A model generated the notes under the pieces. The model made no database searches. It saw only the letters and a program-made list of their open reading frames with translations, and was not told the DNA's origin. Below are positions 51,601 through 59,400 of a stretch of 64,000 nucleotides of DNA, one piece after another. The stretch comes from Gavia stellata (taxonomy: Eukaryota; Chordata; Aves; Gaviiformes; Gaviidae): assembly GCF_030936135.1 (NCBI RefSeq), contig NC_082604.1, positions 7,013,001-7,077,000 on the forward strand, written 5' to 3'. Each line of letters begins with the position of its first letter. Within the stretch, counting starts at the first letter, position 1. A program made the position numbers and the translations under genes.

Positions 51601-53811
51601 GTCTCCTATTCCCAGAAGATGATTAGATTCTGCTCCATAACCCTCTAGCACTGTGCCTGACAGCTGGGGAAAACGCTGTATCATCTGGATTCCTATTTAT
51701 TTCTGAGCAGAGAGCTATTAATGAGATTTAAAATAAAGCCATATCAGAAAACCTGCAATAAGTAACCCTCCAAAAATCCTGCAGTGAAGAAAATAAAATC
51801 AATAAGAAAGGAAGATTAAGAAATGTCTTTGGTTTACTCTGTCTTTGATACTAAGCAACATGAACTCCAGAACTCAATTTCCTCTTGAAAATACAGCATG
51901 GAACGAGATCTCCAGGTGCCCGCAAGGCAGACACAGACAGTAAGTTCATCAAGCACCAAATGGTGCAAAGGGGTAATTTTAATTTACCACTTCTCTAAGA
52001 ACTGCATCAGGTGGAAACACTTTCAGGTAGGTACATGTAGATAGGGGTCCTAATATCAGCATGCTATAGGCTGGATATCCTTGATCTGCTCAGGATCAGG
52101 TTTTGGTCTCCTGATCAGAAGCTGACTTTAAAAAAAAAAAAAAAAATACAGCAGGGCACTCTGAAGTGTCCAGATTTGAGCCTTCAATGCCACCAGGTTT
52201 CTCAAGGCTATCAGGGTCAGAAGCAGAGTTCATACAAAGGGATTCCTGCAGCTGATGTTGGTTTATCCTTACAGACTTGAGGCTTGAATCCTGGCGAATG
52301 GAACACAGGAGAGGCAGATGATATGGCTGCTGGACATCAGAACACATCCAACTCAGTGGGTGAATTCTGATGTTAAAACACTACTAGGTTGTCCCCAGCA
52401 AGGGCTTCAGACTAAGTTCTGAAGAGCAAGAAATTTAAAGAAAAGCTTCAAAAAAACCAAACCTCTAGAGCTGAAGCAATATTCAAAGTGAACCACAAAA
52501 ATAAAATTACAGAGTTAAGCTACCAAATCAAAACGAAGTATGATGATGTGAAAGGTTATTGCACAACTTGCATGGAACAGCAACAAAAAGCTCTAATTCA
52601 ACCAAGCGGTTAATAGGACATGCTACTGACTGTGGACAGGAAGAGAATCAGAGATAGGATTTTCTTGTGTACTCCTCCAGGTTTAGCCAAAAGACAACAA
52701 AACCAAAACACAACACTATTTCGTTTTCAGCATTTAGCATTACATACATGCAAATTACTGAAAATATATGCACATTAATTTACCTGCATCCACTGCTAGA
52801 CTGATTGTGTTCAGAGTTTGCAATCATCAGACTAAATGCATTTGAGCTTGAACTAGAATCAGGAAAGACAGAAAGAGGTTAATATCAGTAAATCTAACAA
52901 ACAACTTTTAGTTCATTTTAGCTTCACATTTTCCTATTAATGACTGGCTATCTAGGGAAAAAAAAGCTTTAAAAGCTTCTGCCTGGTACAACAAATGGAA
53001 ACTATAGCTGTTACACATTTGTCTAAGAAGGTTCTTTTACTGTAGCTTTACTCTGTACGCTAAGCTATTATTTACAAGATGAAAATAGCACAGTTGCATC
53101 CTTACACATAAAAACAGACCAACACTTTTTGATGTACAATTATAGAAGTTGGTTTACAAGAATACATATAAGTAAGGCCAATTAAACACACAATGATGAG
53201 AAGAAAGAATCAAATTAATCTGGCCCCACAGAACACTAGAGACCGCCTCTTTACGAGTTATAATATATTACACAATTTACATCATACAAGAGCACAAGTT
53301 AACTAGTGGAAAAGAACACTCAGCTTCAATCTGAAAATACACTTTATACTGTAGTTATTATTCAGAAATTAGATTCAAATGGAAAAAGCCTTCAGTGACA
53401 AAAATGAAAATGAAATTTATTTAATATTAGCTACTACCTTTTATGACAGTCTGAAGATTCCATGAGCATTGCTGGATCTTTCCCATTTTCATCAGACTCA
53501 TGGCCATGAGAATCATGCCCACTCGAGTAATTTTCATTTGTGTCATTTCCACTGAAATCATTTCCACTGGATCCACTGCTCATTTCAATATCTTCCTGAA
53601 GAACTTCATGAGAGTGTTCAGGCTTTGTCTGAATTTCTGAATCTTCAGCTATCATCTGGCTATGGTTATTTCCAAGTCCAGAATAATCACTCATTTTCTG
53701 TTGCTCTTTTGAAGAGAATGATGAAGAAATGTTTTCACTGATACCAGGTTGCTGCTCTGGGTTCTGCTCCTCAGTGCTAGAGTAGAACCCTCTGAACTTG
53801 ATAGAGTCCAT
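21499..53811 (-). CDS. PER2: PER2, period circadian regulator 2 (22 coding exons, 1347 aa predicted)
   Basis: In transcript order the coding exons are 53811-53438, 52852-52784, 49693-49539, 49025-48904, 47273-47072, 45478-45427, 44052-43910, 43570-43492, 37885-37779, 37173-37020, 36604-36496, 36153-36022, 34541-34445, 34166-34010, 33927-33800, 32244-32071, 31807-31547, 30106-29259, 26830-26644, 26108-25916, 22865-22715 and 21648-21499. Every junction is GT-AG and phases agree (4044 nt including stop). The protein has an acidic/serine N-terminus, a PER-type helix-loop-helix-like segment (about 155-200), PAS-A (about 241-309), PAS-B (about 382-448, then the PAC-like region to about 486), a beta-TrCP-type SSGYGS (529-534), CK1-binding segments flanking an SxxS serine ladder (725-737), a basic NLS (855-867), a proline-rich region (880-1050) and a C-terminal CRY-binding region (1249-1347) with CxxC. 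PER2 binds CRY1/2 and CK1, enters the nucleus and represses CLOCK:BMAL1. Length fits the roughly 1340 aa recalled for chicken PER2 and exceeds mammalian PER2. Confidence 0.98.
22715..22865 (-). CDS. PER2: PER2 coding exon 21, CRY-binding helix
   Basis: This 151-nt exon encodes residues 1248-1298 ([20 protein letters not shown] ... [18 protein letters not shown]), the long helix that wraps CRY. It ends in phase 0 at TCC|GTAAGT. Confidence 0.96.
24228..25664 (+). mobile_element. CR1 LINE, 5'-truncated, with typical 3' end
   Basis: The sequence reads like the second ORF and 3' UTR of an avian CR1 non-LTR retrotransposon. It starts abruptly in the reverse-transcriptase region, where CR1 copies are usually truncated. 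It ends with the CR1-like tail AATGATTCTATAA rather than poly(A). It is antisense to PER2 and GC-rich compared with the surrounding intron. No target-site duplication was identified, as is usual for CR1. Confidence 0.93.
24271..25550 (+). pseudogene. CR1 reverse transcriptase, inactive
   Basis: The frame holds conserved reverse-transcriptase blocks: [10 protein letters not shown] (24523-24552), [20 protein letters not shown], and the catalytic FADD box (24787-24798). It is broken by an in-frame TGA at 24640-24642, which fits a CpG transition, and by a frame change at about 24805-24830 with apparent loss of sequence. The N-terminal endonuclease part is absent. The copy is therefore dead. Confidence 0.92.
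25916..26108 (-). CDS. PER2: PER2 coding exon 20
   Basis: This 193-nt exon encodes residues 1184-1247 ([20 protein letters not shown] then [20 protein letters not shown] and MMTYQIPS). The acceptor tract is weak (TTTTTAAAG), but the phase and protein match are clear. Confidence 0.93.
26644..26830 (-). CDS. PER2: PER2 coding exon 19
   Basis: This 187-nt exon encodes residues 1122-1183: the [11 protein letters not shown] hydrophobic motif followed by a Ser/Gly-rich low-complexity run. The acceptor is GCTAG and the donor is ACAG|GTAACA. Confidence 0.95.
26831..29258 (-). other. PER2: PER2 intron between coding exons 18 and 19
   Basis: This is 2.4 kb of AT-rich intronic sequence with homopolymer runs near 28858-28871 and 29218-29233. 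No transposon or extra exon was recognised. Confidence 0.6.
29259..30106 (-). CDS. PER2: PER2 coding exon 18, NLS and proline-rich region
   Basis: This 848-nt exon, the largest, encodes residues 839-1121. It has a basic NLS ([14 protein letters not shown], 854-867), a Pro/Ser/Thr-rich stretch, and a Phe/Pro/Gln-rich segment at about 991-1030 with repeated F-P-x-Q units. The donor is CCG|GTAAGT. Confidence 0.97.
31547..31807 (-). CDS. PER2: PER2 coding exon 17, second CK1-binding segment
   Basis: This 261-nt exon encodes residues 752-838, including [20 protein letters not shown] and [11 protein letters not shown], the second CK1-docking motif. The exon ends CGTG|GTATGG in a Gly/Arg-rich stretch. 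Confidence 0.95.
32071..32244 (-). CDS. PER2: PER2 coding exon 16, CK1 serine ladder (FASP-type region)
   Basis: This 174-nt exon encodes residues 694-751. Serines at 725, 728, 731, 734 and 737 form the SxxS ladder ([14 protein letters not shown]) whose first serine corresponds to human Ser662, mutated in familial advanced sleep phase. All five serines are present. Confidence 0.96.
33800..33927 (-). CDS. PER2: PER2 coding exon 15
   Basis: This 128-nt exon encodes residues 651-693 ([20 protein letters not shown]), continuing the first CK1-docking helix into a basic/serine linker. The donor is G|GTATGT. Confidence 0.94.
34010..34166 (-). CDS. PER2: PER2 coding exon 14, first CK1-binding segment
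   Basis: This 157-nt exon encodes residues 599-650, ending [12 protein letters not shown], the helix forming the first CK1-docking motif together with exon 15. The donor is AG|GTAACC. Confidence 0.94.
34445..34541 (-). CDS. PER2: PER2 coding exon 13
   Basis: This 97-nt exon encodes residues 567-598, a basic linker ([14 protein letters not shown] then a [10 protein letters not shown] end). The acceptor is CTTTCAG and the donor is GTAAGA. Confidence 0.92.
36022..36153 (-). CDS. PER2: PER2 coding exon 12, beta-TrCP degron region
   Basis: This 132-nt exon encodes residues 523-566 ([20 protein letters not shown] and a Ser/Asn tail). SSGYGS at 529-534 matches the phosphodegron through which CK1-primed PER2 recruits beta-TrCP. 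The donor CCA|GTAGGT was chosen by phase with exon 13. Confidence 0.92.
36496..36604 (-). CDS. PER2: PER2 coding exon 11
   Basis: This 109-nt exon encodes residues 486-522 ([20 protein letters not shown], then the [12 protein letters not shown] helix after PAS-B). The donor is CAG|GTACAG. Confidence 0.95.
36969..36988. repeat. Short AAAT tetranucleotide repeat
   Basis: Four to five tandem AAAT-type units lie about 30 bases left of PER2 coding exon 10, within the following intron. This is a potential microsatellite. Confidence 0.85.
37020..37173 (-). CDS. PER2: PER2 coding exon 10, PAS-B end and PAC-like region
   Basis: This 154-nt exon encodes residues 435-485, including [20 protein letters not shown] and [12 protein letters not shown]. 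Trp464 and Trp471 fall in the region known to mediate PER dimer contacts. The donor GGAC|GTAAGT splits the Thr486 codon. Confidence 0.95.
37779..37885 (-). CDS. PER2: PER2 coding exon 9, PAS-B core
   Basis: This 107-nt exon encodes residues 399-434 ([19 protein letters not shown] ... [12 protein letters not shown]). The acceptor is CTTTCCCCAG and the donor is GTATGT. Confidence 0.95.
38220..38224. repeat. Target-site duplication CATTA, left copy
   Basis: This 5-bp sequence is immediately left of the solo LTR and identical to the right flank. The sixth base out does not match, so the duplication is 5 bp. Confidence 0.85.
38225..39035 (+). mobile_element. Solo LTR of an endogenous retrovirus
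   Basis: The 811-bp unit starts TGTGATAG, ends CCCACAACA (TG...CA boundaries) and is flanked by the same 5-bp sequence CATTA at 38220-38224 and 39036-39040. It contains TATA-like sequences at about 38518-38525 (ATAAATAG) and 38690-38697 (GATATAAA) and a poly(A) signal AATAAA at 38975-38980 followed by a CT-rich stretch, giving + orientation. No gag, pol or env sequence is adjacent, so it is a recombined solo LTR, antisense to PER2. A 5-bp duplication suits ERVL- or ERV1-like families; I cannot name the family. Confidence 0.88.
39036..39040. repeat. Target-site duplication CATTA, right copy
   Basis: This 5-bp sequence is immediately right of the LTR end ACAACA and identical to the left copy. 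Confidence 0.85.
40274..40693 (+). mobile_element. Old CR1 fragment (3' part)
   Basis: Decayed but recognisable CR1 3' sequence runs through here: AAGAAGAGGCTAAGGGATGA, GGATGTTAGGAAAAGTTTTT, and CAGTCCCTTCCAACCATC near the end. It lines up in order with the younger copy at 24228-25664 but has many substitutions and gaps, indicating an older insertion. Confidence 0.8.
43492..43570 (-). CDS. PER2: PER2 coding exon 8, start of PAS-B
   Basis: This 79-nt exon encodes residues 373-398 ([20 protein letters not shown] then QDVDE), the first strand of PAS-B. The next exon lies 5.6 kb away across the largest intron between coding exons. Confidence 0.94.
43910..44052 (-). CDS. PER2: PER2 coding exon 7, end of PAS-A
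   Basis: This 143-nt exon encodes residues 325-372 ([19 protein letters not shown], then [16 protein letters not shown]), which complete PAS-A and the inter-PAS linker. The donor is GTAATC. Confidence 0.95.
45427..45478 (-). CDS. PER2: PER2 coding exon 6 (52-nt mini exon)
   Basis: This short exon encodes residues 308-324 ([17 protein letters not shown]) within PAS-A. The acceptor TTTCTAG and donor GTAAGA are good, and the phases match exons 5 and 7. Confidence 0.93.
45479..47071 (-). other. PER2: PER2 intron between coding exons 5 and 6
   Basis: This 1.6-kb intron is AT-rich with a C-rich patch at about 45880-45910 and a short CR1 relic at 46215-46290. Nothing else was recognised. Confidence 0.6.
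46215..46290 (+). mobile_element. Short ancient CR1 3' relic
   Basis: The segment carries AGAGGTTGGACTAGAGGCTT followed by GGTCTCTTCCTACCT, a degraded form of the CR1 3' terminal region. It is short, so boundaries are approximate. Confidence 0.6.
47072..47273 (-). CDS. PER2: PER2 coding exon 5, PAS-A core
   Basis: This 202-nt exon covers residues 241-307, the PAS-A core ([19 protein letters not shown] ... [19 protein letters not shown]). The PAS fold mediates PER dimerisation. The donor is GCTG|GTGAGT. Confidence 0.96.
48904..49025 (-). CDS. PER2: PER2 coding exon 4
   Basis: This 122-nt exon covers residues 200-240 ([12 protein letters not shown] and the [17 protein letters not shown] helix leading into PAS-A). 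It ends in phase 0 with donor GTGAGT. Confidence 0.95.
49539..49693 (-). CDS. PER2: PER2 coding exon 3, HLH-like segment
   Basis: This 155-nt exon covers residues 148-199. It holds two predicted helices ([16 protein letters not shown] and [17 protein letters not shown]) separated by a basic loop, the conserved PER element before PAS-A. It lacks the basic DNA-binding region of true bHLH factors. Confidence 0.95.
49694..52783 (-). other. PER2: PER2 intron between coding exons 2 and 3
   Basis: This is 3.1 kb of intron, less AT-rich than neighbouring introns between about 50250 and 52400. It has an A17 run at 52130-52146. I recognise no transposon or exon. Short frames at 51225-51455 and 52096-52347 lack support. 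Confidence 0.55.
52784..52852 (-). CDS. PER2: PER2 coding exon 2
   Basis: This 69-nt exon encodes residues 125-147 plus two bases ([17 protein letters not shown]). The acceptor is TTCTAG and the donor is GTAAAT. It is too short to be found as an open frame and was recognised from family sequence and phase. Confidence 0.93.
53438..53811 (-). CDS. PER2: PER2 coding exon 1 (N-terminus)
   Basis: This exon encodes residues 1-124 plus two bases. It starts [12 protein letters not shown] and is rich in Ser, Glu, Asp and Asn, with an [14 protein letters not shown] segment. The donor is AAG|GTAGTA, and reading past it meets a stop at once. Confidence 0.96.
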
Positions 53812-53822
53812 GGGACACTCAT
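53691..53822 (-). promoter_or_regulatory. Overlapping uORF across the PER2 start codon (43 codons)
   Basis: An upstream ATG at 53822-53820 lies 11 bases before the main ATG, in another frame. It runs 43 codons to TGA at 53693-53691. It would compete with the main start because ribosomes finishing it have already passed the PER2 ATG. Its context (TCTAATGA) is weak, so leaky scanning is expected. Confidence 0.55.
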
Positions 53823-53912
53823 TAGAAACACCACCAAGATCAAGAGCAAATCAAGCCATATTCAGAATTTTCTCTCTGTACAAATTCTGTTTCGAAGTAC
53901 AGACCCACAAAT
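53812..53912 (-). other. PER2: PER2 5' UTR portion of the start-codon exon
   Basis: The 101 bases before the ATG are bounded by a strong acceptor (CCCTTTCTCCTCAG on the - strand, AG at 53913-53914). This makes the start-codon exon the second or later exon. The ATG context has C at -3 and G at +4, which is not ideal. Two upstream ATGs lie in this leader. Confidence 0.85.
53851..53859 (-). promoter_or_regulatory. Minimal uORF (ATG-GCT-TGA) in the PER2 leader
   Basis: A two-codon upstream ORF lies 39 bases before the main ATG, measured from the end of its stop codon. It is short enough to permit reinitiation. Minimal-uORF control has been described for mouse Per2 as far as I recall; whether this one is equivalent is unknown. 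Confidence 0.6.
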
Positions 53913-54329
53913 CTGAGGAGAAAGGGAAGAAAGAAAATAATTATTTTCTTGTTTGTTTTTGCTTACAAACTGGAATTTTCACTGACTGATGAAATTAAAT
54001 TGATATTCATGGTTAATATATTAAACTTTTCACTGCTGAAATACTGAAGTTAAATATAATCACAAATCTAACAATGTTTTATCATAGAAAAGGTATTTAT
54101 TTTTTAGTAAAAACCCACACAAAAAGAGGAAGTGGAATAAACATGAAAAACTCCTTAAAAGTTTAAATATTCAGTTGTTTTCTATCCTCCGACTTAATAC
54201 TTGACAGTTTTACTGCCTGGATTTGGACAATAGCTATTATTATTTTCAGCAAAACCACTCCCCTGGCTTCCAGTTTACCCTGATGAACAAAAAGATTCCA
54301 TTCAGTCATCAGAGGATTCCTTACTTTGT

Positions 54330-54421
54330 TTGGAGGTTGTTTGGGTTTTGGGTTGTTTGGTTTTTGGTTTTTTTTTTTGTTTGGGTTGTTTTTTTTTTCT
54401 TTTTCATACATAATGGTGTTT
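54330..54421. repeat. GTTT/T-rich low-complexity tract
   Basis: Interrupted GTTTGG and poly-T units form a simple-sequence stretch. Open frames across it on both strands (54163-54603 on -, 54223-54432 on +) are artefacts of this composition. Confidence 0.85.
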
Positions 54422-55849
54422 TTTTCTTTTAAGATCAGTTCTGCCATTTTGACCAATTCTTCATTTCTTTCTTTGTACAAGAGCCGTGTAGGTAGATAGA
54501 TTGAACGTACAATAGGAACAGGGAAACTAAGTACACAAACCCGCCTATTTATCAAGAACAAAAATTCTAAGACACAAATAAGCCTGAGAATAATTTTATC
54601 CACTGATTACCACCAATTTGGGGGTGTGTGTAAAAATTCTGCATTATTAGAGAAGTAAGCTTAAAACAAAAAAAATCCTGCTTTCAAAGCAAATTCTAAT
54701 GCACCGGGCTCAAAAATCAGAGTGTATATGGAAGTGAATTAAGAACATACTAATATCGAAGAGCCATCAAAGGAGAAGTACTAGAGAGCAGTTCAACTTT
54801 ATGAATAAAATATTTAATCTGACTCATTTCCTCATTTATTTCAGCAACCCACAGAGATAACAATACTGCAAAATCATGAACTAAGATTCATCATCAGGAA
54901 AAAAAAAAGGTTGTTTTTAAAACAACAGAATCATGTTTGTTCCTTCCTCTTTGTTCCTTTAAAATACTCAAGATTACAACTGTTGACTAATAAACGTCTG
55001 ACTGGAATAACAAAGTCAATGAAAAAACCTGCAACTAAGTTCTGCTAATATTAACTGCAGCAGCTTCCTTTTAAACACAAATAAATATACATGTATTTTG
55101 AGAAAGCCTGTAATAGAAAACCTTAACTTAATATTCATTTAAAACACAGTATGATTTAACTCCCCTCCCCCCAAAAAAAAAATCAAAACTATTTTCTTAC
55201 CCTCCTAATTGCTGTTTTTCCAGACATTTTACATTTATTTTGAGTTTTTCAGAAGAAAATACTACTCATCTCCTCGTTTGGCCAAAGTTATATGCAAGAT
55301 ATCTGTTTTCATTTGAAAGAGGAAGTGTAGTTTAAGGACATTAATTTAAGCCATCAGTAATGGAATGTAAACATAAATATTTTTTATTTATTTGTTTTAC
55401 AAGACTATTCACTAGTACTTCATCATAGGTAATAATAAAGAAAAACCCTTTGGGTAGAGTAAAATATACCGACATTTCACTTCTGCAGGTATTCACTTCA
55501 GGTACTCTAATCCAGACTAAACAGACATCGTGTTATGCCGCTGTATTGAACAATAGTATAGAGACAGTAAATTACACTTTAGTAGCTCCAACAGTTTTTT
55601 CTGGACTAAGTAAGCCACTTCTGTCTTAAAGATTATATAACTGGAACATGCAATAAAATAATATTTACTCTTAGATGAAACTCTAGTATTATTTCACAAC
55701 GGCATATACTCTGGTGGGCAATGATTAACTAGATCACACAGTTCATCTCTGATTTAATCTCTCTGGTAGGTAGACCTCACACTTTCACTTGCCTTACTTA
55801 GCTAGACATTTTAATGAAGTTCTGTCCCTGTACATAGTCCACTCTTGCC

Positions 55850-56480
55850 ACACATGCTCCTAATGAGCCTGAATGGTTAGTGGTACCCATGCTATCATCT
55901 GCCGTACCACGGTCCGTGCTTAACAACGCAGGGCTAGCCATGACTCATTTTGTCTGACAGTGACTGAAAATGTCAAAGGGCTCAAGAGAGTGAATGTAGA
56001 AGGTGACACTGGGAATACCTATATGGACAGCACACGAGACAAACGTCCTGTTACTGCAAAGGTAAGGAGTGGTTTATAAATGTGTTAATCCATTCTCACC
56101 CAGGAAATGCTCATTGCCGCAGTACTTGCAGTAGCGGTAAAAGAGCAACTGTCTGGTTAAAGAACTGAACATGCTCTCAAGAAGCCACTTCTCATGTGTC
56201 ATCTGTACTACTATTTTTCAGAGGGCACCGAGGCTGTAAAGTTCTATAGAGGATTCAGTGAATAAAGGTACTCCAGCAAACTGCTCAGCTAGCAATGGGA
56301 TGGCTTTTTGCCCTCCCTGGGAAGGTTAAAGGTAACCTTGGAGATCACCTGCAGCATTTTGTCCACTTCAAATAAAGGCCTTATGCACATCAAAACTACA
56401 CAAATTATGAATGAATTCATCGTGATTGACAGGGAACAAAAGACAGCCATAGCATCACCTGAAAAGGAGGTCTGACATGC
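55850..56480. other. Non-AT-rich complex segment of unknown origin
   Basis: This stretch has higher sequence complexity and more CpG than the surrounding intron, with broken open frames on both strands, for example about 45 codons on + from about 55929 to 56080. It could be an old retrocopy, a decayed transposon or a conserved regulatory segment. I do not recognise it. Confidence 0.3.
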
Positions 56481-59400
56481 AAGAATTTAAGGTGAGATCA
56501 AACACTCCTCATACTATATTCTGTACCTAAGGTAGGGGGTTCCTCCTATTTTTCTGACCAAATGCTACTTAGAAAGAGCTTTAGATATAAGAGAAAAAAA
56601 ACATACTCCCATAACCAAAACAACACTACCTGCTAGTAAACTATGTTACATTATTTCTTTAGAGGTAGGGAAAAAAGCTCTCTAAACAACAACTTTGGGC
56701 TGCTGTACTTAAATCCCTTAAAGAAAACCATATAAATCACTATTGATAGTGTCATAAGCATGAACTGCCAGAAGAAAGACTCTTAGCATAGCCCTAAATT
56801 CTCTAATTAGTCCAACATTACAGTAACACATATATCAGGAAAATTGTGCTATTTATGGGAATGATTGTACCACAGCTTTCCTACTCTGAATGCAAACATT
56901 TTGTATTTCAGTCTTTAAGCGTGAGAAACCTCTTCTCCCGAATTCTGAAGCTAAAGAGTATTACATATGCTGTAGTACTTTCAGCCTCAAGAGTTGCCTG
57001 CAAGTATTTTTTTGGAACAACCTTTCCTTGGAAAAGTATTTCCCCAAAGTCTTTTCCGTAATCTTTGGAAGTTTAAGTGTCAATGAGATTGTGCGATAGC
57101 TAGCACGTAGCGTCTTACAGTTTGAAATTCTGAGCTGTTAAACCACTGATGAGTAATTTTTTCCACCTCCAAACATCACCTATTGTCTCGTCTCCTCTCT
57201 TCTTTCCCTGACACCTAGGCTAGCTTCTGCCAGTTATTTGTAGGAAGCTTCAATAGCGCTTCCTTAGGTGGGAGGGAATTGTTCCCAATATATACGTAAA
57301 CTGTCCAATAACTTTTGAGAAATTTCTTGCACCTCCTTGAACAAGAGTTGAGTAATTCAATGACAGTCAAGATTTCAGAGTTTTAAAAGTTATTTTTATT
57401 TTAAGCAATGAGTTCAAATTAAGAGAATCACCAACAGAAAAGAAATAGGCACTGGCCTATAGGAGATAACATGTGAATTTTCTTCCTCTTGATACCTGGC
57501 AGAAACTTGTGTCAGGAAACACTTAAGTTGTGTTACTTCTGTCTCTAACTAGCAACATGCTGGAGCTTCTGAAACTTTGCCCACAGTAAGTATTATGCAG
57601 TTCCTACGTAACTACATTACAGTGACTACAATTTGGAGCCCAAGAACAATGGTGCCAGAAACAAAAATGAGTATCCCAGTAACGGAGAAGATACAAGTTT
57701 GACCCTTTTAAAGGTATCTTTCAATAAAAACTGGCTCAACTCCTTAAGGTGGAATGGTGTTTTAGGCAGGACTGTAAGATTAATGTCACTGAAAGTCAGT
57801 CTTGCACAAAATTTCTTCTGTTTCAAAATCTCAAAAGCCTCAGTGCCAGAGGCACATAACAGGGTAAGAATACAGGAAGAATAAATAGGAAGGAACAAGA
57901 AAAAGATTATGGTAGACTTGCAAGACCTTCTGGGGAAAGATGGAAGAGGAATGTTTCTAAAATAAGAGCTTGTATAATAAATTTTTATTTATTATAGCCA
58001 AGATACCCAAGAGCAGCAATGTTAATATATGCCATAAGTTTGGAGAGTTTTTCTATTAAGAGATTGGAATAACTGAAAAAAAAAGAACAGACTGGCAAAT
58101 ACCCTACACCATGCTCTGTGCCTGTAATTTTAGATAAGAACTGATGCATCTGGCTAGACTTTAGTCTCAGACAGAGGAAGACCTTAAGTGGAACATCTGC
58201 ATGCATACGCAAGCACCATGCAAACACTTCAGGAGCACAGAGGGTCAGTCATCCCAGGGAGATTAATTAACATTGAAACTAATCTCAGTCAAAATGCCAT
58301 AATAAATTGCACATGTTCATCCCACTTATATGCTTGAATAAATTTCCAATCAATAACTAAACAAGAATGAAAGGGTAAAAGCTAGCATGCTTTCCCAGTC
58401 CGAGGTTCTCTCCTGTTACCACCCTTTGAGGAAGGTAATTGCATCTCATACCAAGTTCAGTAAGCAAGTGCAGCCAGTCACAAGGAAACAGAGGAAGAGC
58501 TCTTTTAGGTTTGATCTTGAGAGAAGTACATTAAGCCCGTTTTTTCTTTATTTTCTGCTACATCTTTCTAAACTTTTATGGGATGTTGTCTATTTTGACT
58601 CTGTAAATAAAAACTTCTTTTTAATCTTAAATTGGCACCAGTTAAGCTTGATTTTAAGGCAGCTGGCTCACAAAAATGTTCTACTCTTCTAGACAGAGCA
58701 AACCTCCCAAAGCCACTCTGGCAAAAACTAGAACTTTAAGGTCTTGATGCAGTGTATGAAAAAGGCAACATTAGTCCCCTGAGCACTAAGGACAAATGTA
58801 GGCATTAATATACCAGGTTAGATGTGCAGAAAATGTCTTCTGGTTATTCCTTAGCTACAAAAGGTCCTTTATCCTACAGTAATACAATGGAAACAGCCTG
58901 AACTTCAGTTTTCCCAGAAAAACGTGCCAAAATACGTATGGACAAATGCTTGAAGAAATAATAGTTTTATGCTTTCAGAACACCCCCTTAAGAAGGACTG
59001 TAGAAAGCCAAGGAGCCAAATTTCTTTTGAAACTATGGCATTTAAACTCAAAAATCCTGTTTTAGCAGAGACCTGACTACATTCAGAGAACAGATTTTTC
59101 CAGATTTCTTTTCACACAAAAAATATCATGTCTAGTACTGGCATTTAAAGAACAAAAAAAAAATCCAGAGTCAAAATTACCTAATTCAAGAACTGAGTAA
59201 GAAGAGAACATCTGAAAATTTTAGTCTAAATTTGCAACTAGTATGAACTTAGCAATATTCACAAATGAAGCAAGAGGCACACAACAGTTTATGACTATAC
59301 ATTAGACATGTGAATATTTGGAGACTCAACTGTACTAGCACCAAGAGGAGAAATTCCTAATGGTTAGGATTCAATTTTACTGAAGATCTTATCAGCAAGA

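Noticed and set aside
52096-52347. Open frame beside an A17 tract, considered as a processed retrocopy tail
   Set aside because: No homology recognised and no target duplication found; the A-run alone is insufficient.
54163-54603. 146-codon frame on the - strand upstream of PER2
   Set aside because: The central part is Lys/Asn/Pro low complexity from the GTTT-rich tract; no family resemblance.
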